A DNA stretch of 64,000 nt, from the NCBI RefSeq assembly GCF_008923245.1, contig NZ_WBOS01000017.1, positions 1-64,000 of the forward strand, written 5' to 3'. This DNA is from Cytobacillus depressus (GTDB lineage: Bacteria; Bacillota; Bacilli; Bacillales; Cytobacillaceae). The notes under the pieces were generated by a model, which had not been told where the DNA came from, made no database searches, and saw only the letters and a program-made list of their open reading frames with translations. The translations under genes were made by a program, and so were the position numbers. Below, in pieces: positions 62,158-64,000 of this stretch. Within the stretch, counting starts at the first letter, position 1. The number at the start of each line of letters is the position of its first letter.

Positions 62158-62889
62158 TCATTGCATCACTTTGTTAAATTCAATGGCATATTTCCATTTT
62201 TCTGATCTAAGATAAATGACTGTTACATCAATTGGATTAGATTGATGATCAAAAGAAATTCTTGTACTTTTTAAAATCGGGTACCCTTCATTGATTTGTA
62301 AATGTTTTGCTAAATAAGTGTCTGCTAATATGGCTTCTAATTCCTCATTTATAGTAGTAAACTCAATATCTTTTTCATCTTTAAATAACTGATCAATAGA
62401 GATAAAAGTTGGATCTTTTTGGAACATTTCGATTGATAAATGAGGGGGTAAATAATGTTCCAAATAAATAACAGGTTCACCGTTATCCATACGAATCCGT
62501 TTAAGATGAATCATTTCTTCCTGGCTGTTAATTTCAAGAACACTGGCATAATAAGGAGATACTGTTTTAGTAACCTCAATTGTTCTTGCCGAGATTTTTT
62601 TCCAATCTTTCATATACTTATGTTTAAAACCTGTCATTGTCGTCCAATGACCAATTGGTTTGAAATTTGCTACAAACGATCCTCTTCCCTGCGAACGATA
62701 AATTAATCCATCGGATTCAAGTTTATTTAATGCTTGTCTAACAGGGGTACGACTTGCCTGAAACATTTTTTCCAATTCACTTTCCGAGGGTAGAGCATCT
62801 CCAACTTTATATATAGAATTATGGATTTTCTCTGCTATAGTGTTATAGATAACTTTATATATAGGCATTTTATTAATTAATTTATCCAT
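62158..62889 (-). CDS. GntR-family regulator with UTRA domain (HutC/FrlR type)
   Basis: A 243-residue HutC-type GntR protein. The winged helix is at residues about 8-75 (PIYKVIYNTIAEKIHNSIYK, LPSESELEKMFQASRTPVRQ, GLIYRSQGRGSFV), followed by a UTRA ligand domain (about 90-235; IHLKRIRMDNGEPVIYLEHY). Such repressors sense small metabolites. Divergent gap to the left edge cluster; it lies upstream of the PLP enzyme operon in the same direction, with a 215-base gap, and is probably its regulator. GAAGGGAAT precedes the start. Confidence 0.88.
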   Translation of the reverse strand: MDKLINKMPIYKVIYNTIAEKIHNSIYKVGDALPSESELEKMFQASRTPVRQALNKLESDGLIYRSQGRGSFVANFKPIGHWTTMTGFKHKYMKDWKKISARTIEVTKTVSPYYASVLEINSQEEMIHLKRIRMDNGEPVIYLEHYLPPHLSIEMFQKDPTFISIDQLFKDEKDIEFTTINEELEAILADTYLAKHLQINEGYPILKSTRISFDHQSNPIDVTVIYLRSEKWKYAIEFNKVMQ

Positions 62890-63679
62890 TGGAATTATTC
62901 CCTTCCTTTTTTGAACAAGACAATCCGTTGTAAAGTAATAGTTAATTTTAGCTACATGGAATTTGAAGATGTTACTCCTCTTGAAATAGATGAACTATAA
63001 CAATTTAGTGTATTTTCCAATTATTTATGGGGCACTAAATTGATTTCCTCAAACAAAGTTTGCAGAAGTCTTCTCAAAATTGGACCATATTGCAAGCTCA
63101 GTTACATGTACCTGATCCTCTATTAGATGTCTAGATAATTAAGTGATGTAATCATTTCTTATGCCTTTTTCGGAAACTAAGCATTCCGAAGTTAGTAATA
63201 ATAAATATACTTAGTATTACAAGTTAATATGACTATTCTCTATTTAGGTTTACTGTTAGACTGTAGGTTTCCCGCGAAAACGCTTACATTAATAATACAA
63301 TTAGACCACTAATGGTTGTCAATAGAGGAATTTCAAAATTAGTTTATGAATTTTTACCCTTCTTTCGGATGCGGCGTTGGTAATCTCTTGTATTTGGATT
63401 TCATCCGGTTCCACAGCGTAAACGTGTATGTAAATAGTATCAACAATGCTATATAAGCGGCTATGAAATATAGCATTGGAGATTATTGATAATTTAATTA
63501 TTTTATAGGCTGAACAGTACTTTAATTTCTTTTATTAAAAACTTAAACTAATGACGTTACTTTTCGAAATAATGAAAACGCAGAAAAAGTCAATAAAATA
63601 CAAAAGGAAGTGGAGAAATAGCATTTAGCTTTTCTCCACTTCCTTTATTTTAAGGACTTATCGGACAGTCCCTTTCCCT
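62890..63679. other. Intergenic region with cre-like site and terminator
   Basis: About 790 AT-rich bases. CGAAAACGCTTACA (63275-63288) differs from a CcpA cre consensus by one base. A perfect 16-bp hairpin (63603-63618 with 63631-63646, AAAGGAAGTGGAGAAA type) followed by ATTTTA ends the threonine dehydrogenase-type gene on the minus strand. No further gene is supported. Confidence 0.5.
63603..63646 (-). terminator. Terminator of the epimerase-type gene
   Basis: Perfect 16-bp stem with a 12-base loop 34 bases after the stop codon at 63680; a short T run follows on the minus strand. Confidence 0.75.
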
Positions 63680-64000
63680 TTATTTACTTAACTTTTCCAA
63701 CATATCCTTCGTCATTTTCGCAAGATCATATTCTGCCTTAAAGCCCCATTCTTCCTTTGCAGCCGTTGCATCGATTGAATTCGGCCAGCTGTCGGCAATT
63801 TGCTGACGAGCTGGATCAACAGAATAGCTCATTTCAAATTCAGGAATATGTTTACGAATTTCAGCAGCAATTTCTTCTGGGTCAAAGCTCATCGCTGTGA
63901 CGTTAAAGGAATTACGATGCTTCAGTTTTGATGGATCTGCCTCCATTAAATCGACAATGGCATTTAATGCATCAGGCATATACATCATATCCATATACGT
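63680..64000 (-). CDS. NAD-dependent epimerase-type L-threonine dehydrogenase, C-terminal part
   Basis: The last 106 or so codons of a gene that continues beyond the right edge. DMMYMPDALNAIVDLMEADP, FNVTAMSFDPEEIAAEI, PEFEMSYSVDPARQQIADSW and the ending EWGFKAEYDLAKMTKDML match the C-terminal part of the short-chain-dehydrogenase-fold threonine 3-dehydrogenases, which oxidise threonine to 2-amino-3-ketobutyrate. The catalytic region is outside the window, so this rests on the C-terminal pattern. Confidence 0.85.
   Translation of the reverse strand, partial: TYMDMMYMPDALNAIVDLMEADPSKLKHRNSFNVTAMSFDPEEIAAEIRKHIPEFEMSYSVDPARQQIADSWPNSIDATAAKEEWGFKAEYDLAKMTKDMLEKLSK

Overview
The window is chromosomal DNA of low GC content from an endospore-forming member of the Bacillaceae (Bacillus sensu lato; a Neobacillus, Cytobacillus or Mesobacillus-like organism would fit, but the species cannot be fixed from this sequence). 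Spore genes (tlp, sspN, sspO, sspP), strong Shine-Dalgarno sites and the B. subtilis-like order yneR-yneQ-yneP / tlp / yneN / citB / sspO / sspP support this. The organism encodes selenocysteine: selA and selD are present, and three genes (selD itself, a SelW/Rdx-type gene and a HesB-like gene) carry an in-frame UGA at the expected Sec position. Ordinary gene calling truncates or misses these three.

Layout. 1-120: end of an IS3-type insertion sequence. 187-8111: accessory metabolism, with a MaoC-type hydratase, an MBL hydrolase, a frameshifted AraC regulator beside a LysE transporter, a second LysE transporter divergent from a MocR regulator, and a LysR regulator divergent from an MFS carrier. 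8357-12949: glycolipid/glycan genes (broken GT4 glycosyltransferase, PAP2 phosphatase, UDP-glucose dehydrogenase, UgtP-like glycosyltransferase) plus an MFS relic. 13440-13997: isochorismatase-type hydrolase. 14208-21331: one minus-strand operon of Na+/solute symporter, class III CoA-transferase, acyl-CoA dehydrogenase, divergent urocanase and AraC-type regulator. This is the best candidate for an undescribed catabolic pathway. 21736-28179: DUF4256, a YtcJ-type amidohydrolase, DinB, then an eroded zone with OsmC and acyl-CoA ligase fragments and a prophage replication remnant (DnaD/DnaB). 28420-34987: GntR-ABC operon, LLM flavoenzyme, DUF3219, HxlR/SDR pair, flavodoxin-reductase-like protein, pterin dehydratase. 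35081-37878: TPP riboswitch with tenI-thiS-thiG-thiF. 38002-40071: fused sigma/anti-sigma membrane protein. 40512-56662: conserved core (HesB selenoprotein, CapA, CPBP protease, yneR/Q/P, double AAA ATPase, spore genes, citB, selA, SelW-like protein, selD, NAT). 57384-62889: GntR-PLP enzyme-aminotransferase-RidA-symporter cluster. 63680-end: partial threonine dehydrogenase-type epimerase.

A family of short palindromic intergenic repeats (consensus ends close to GGTGCCTGACCCC / GGGGTCAGGCACC) occurs at about eight to ten sites between 21.6 and 38 kb, mostly just after stop codons, and is absent from the conserved core. Many pseudogenes (at least eight) lie in the same first 38 kb, which suggests ongoing gain and decay there.
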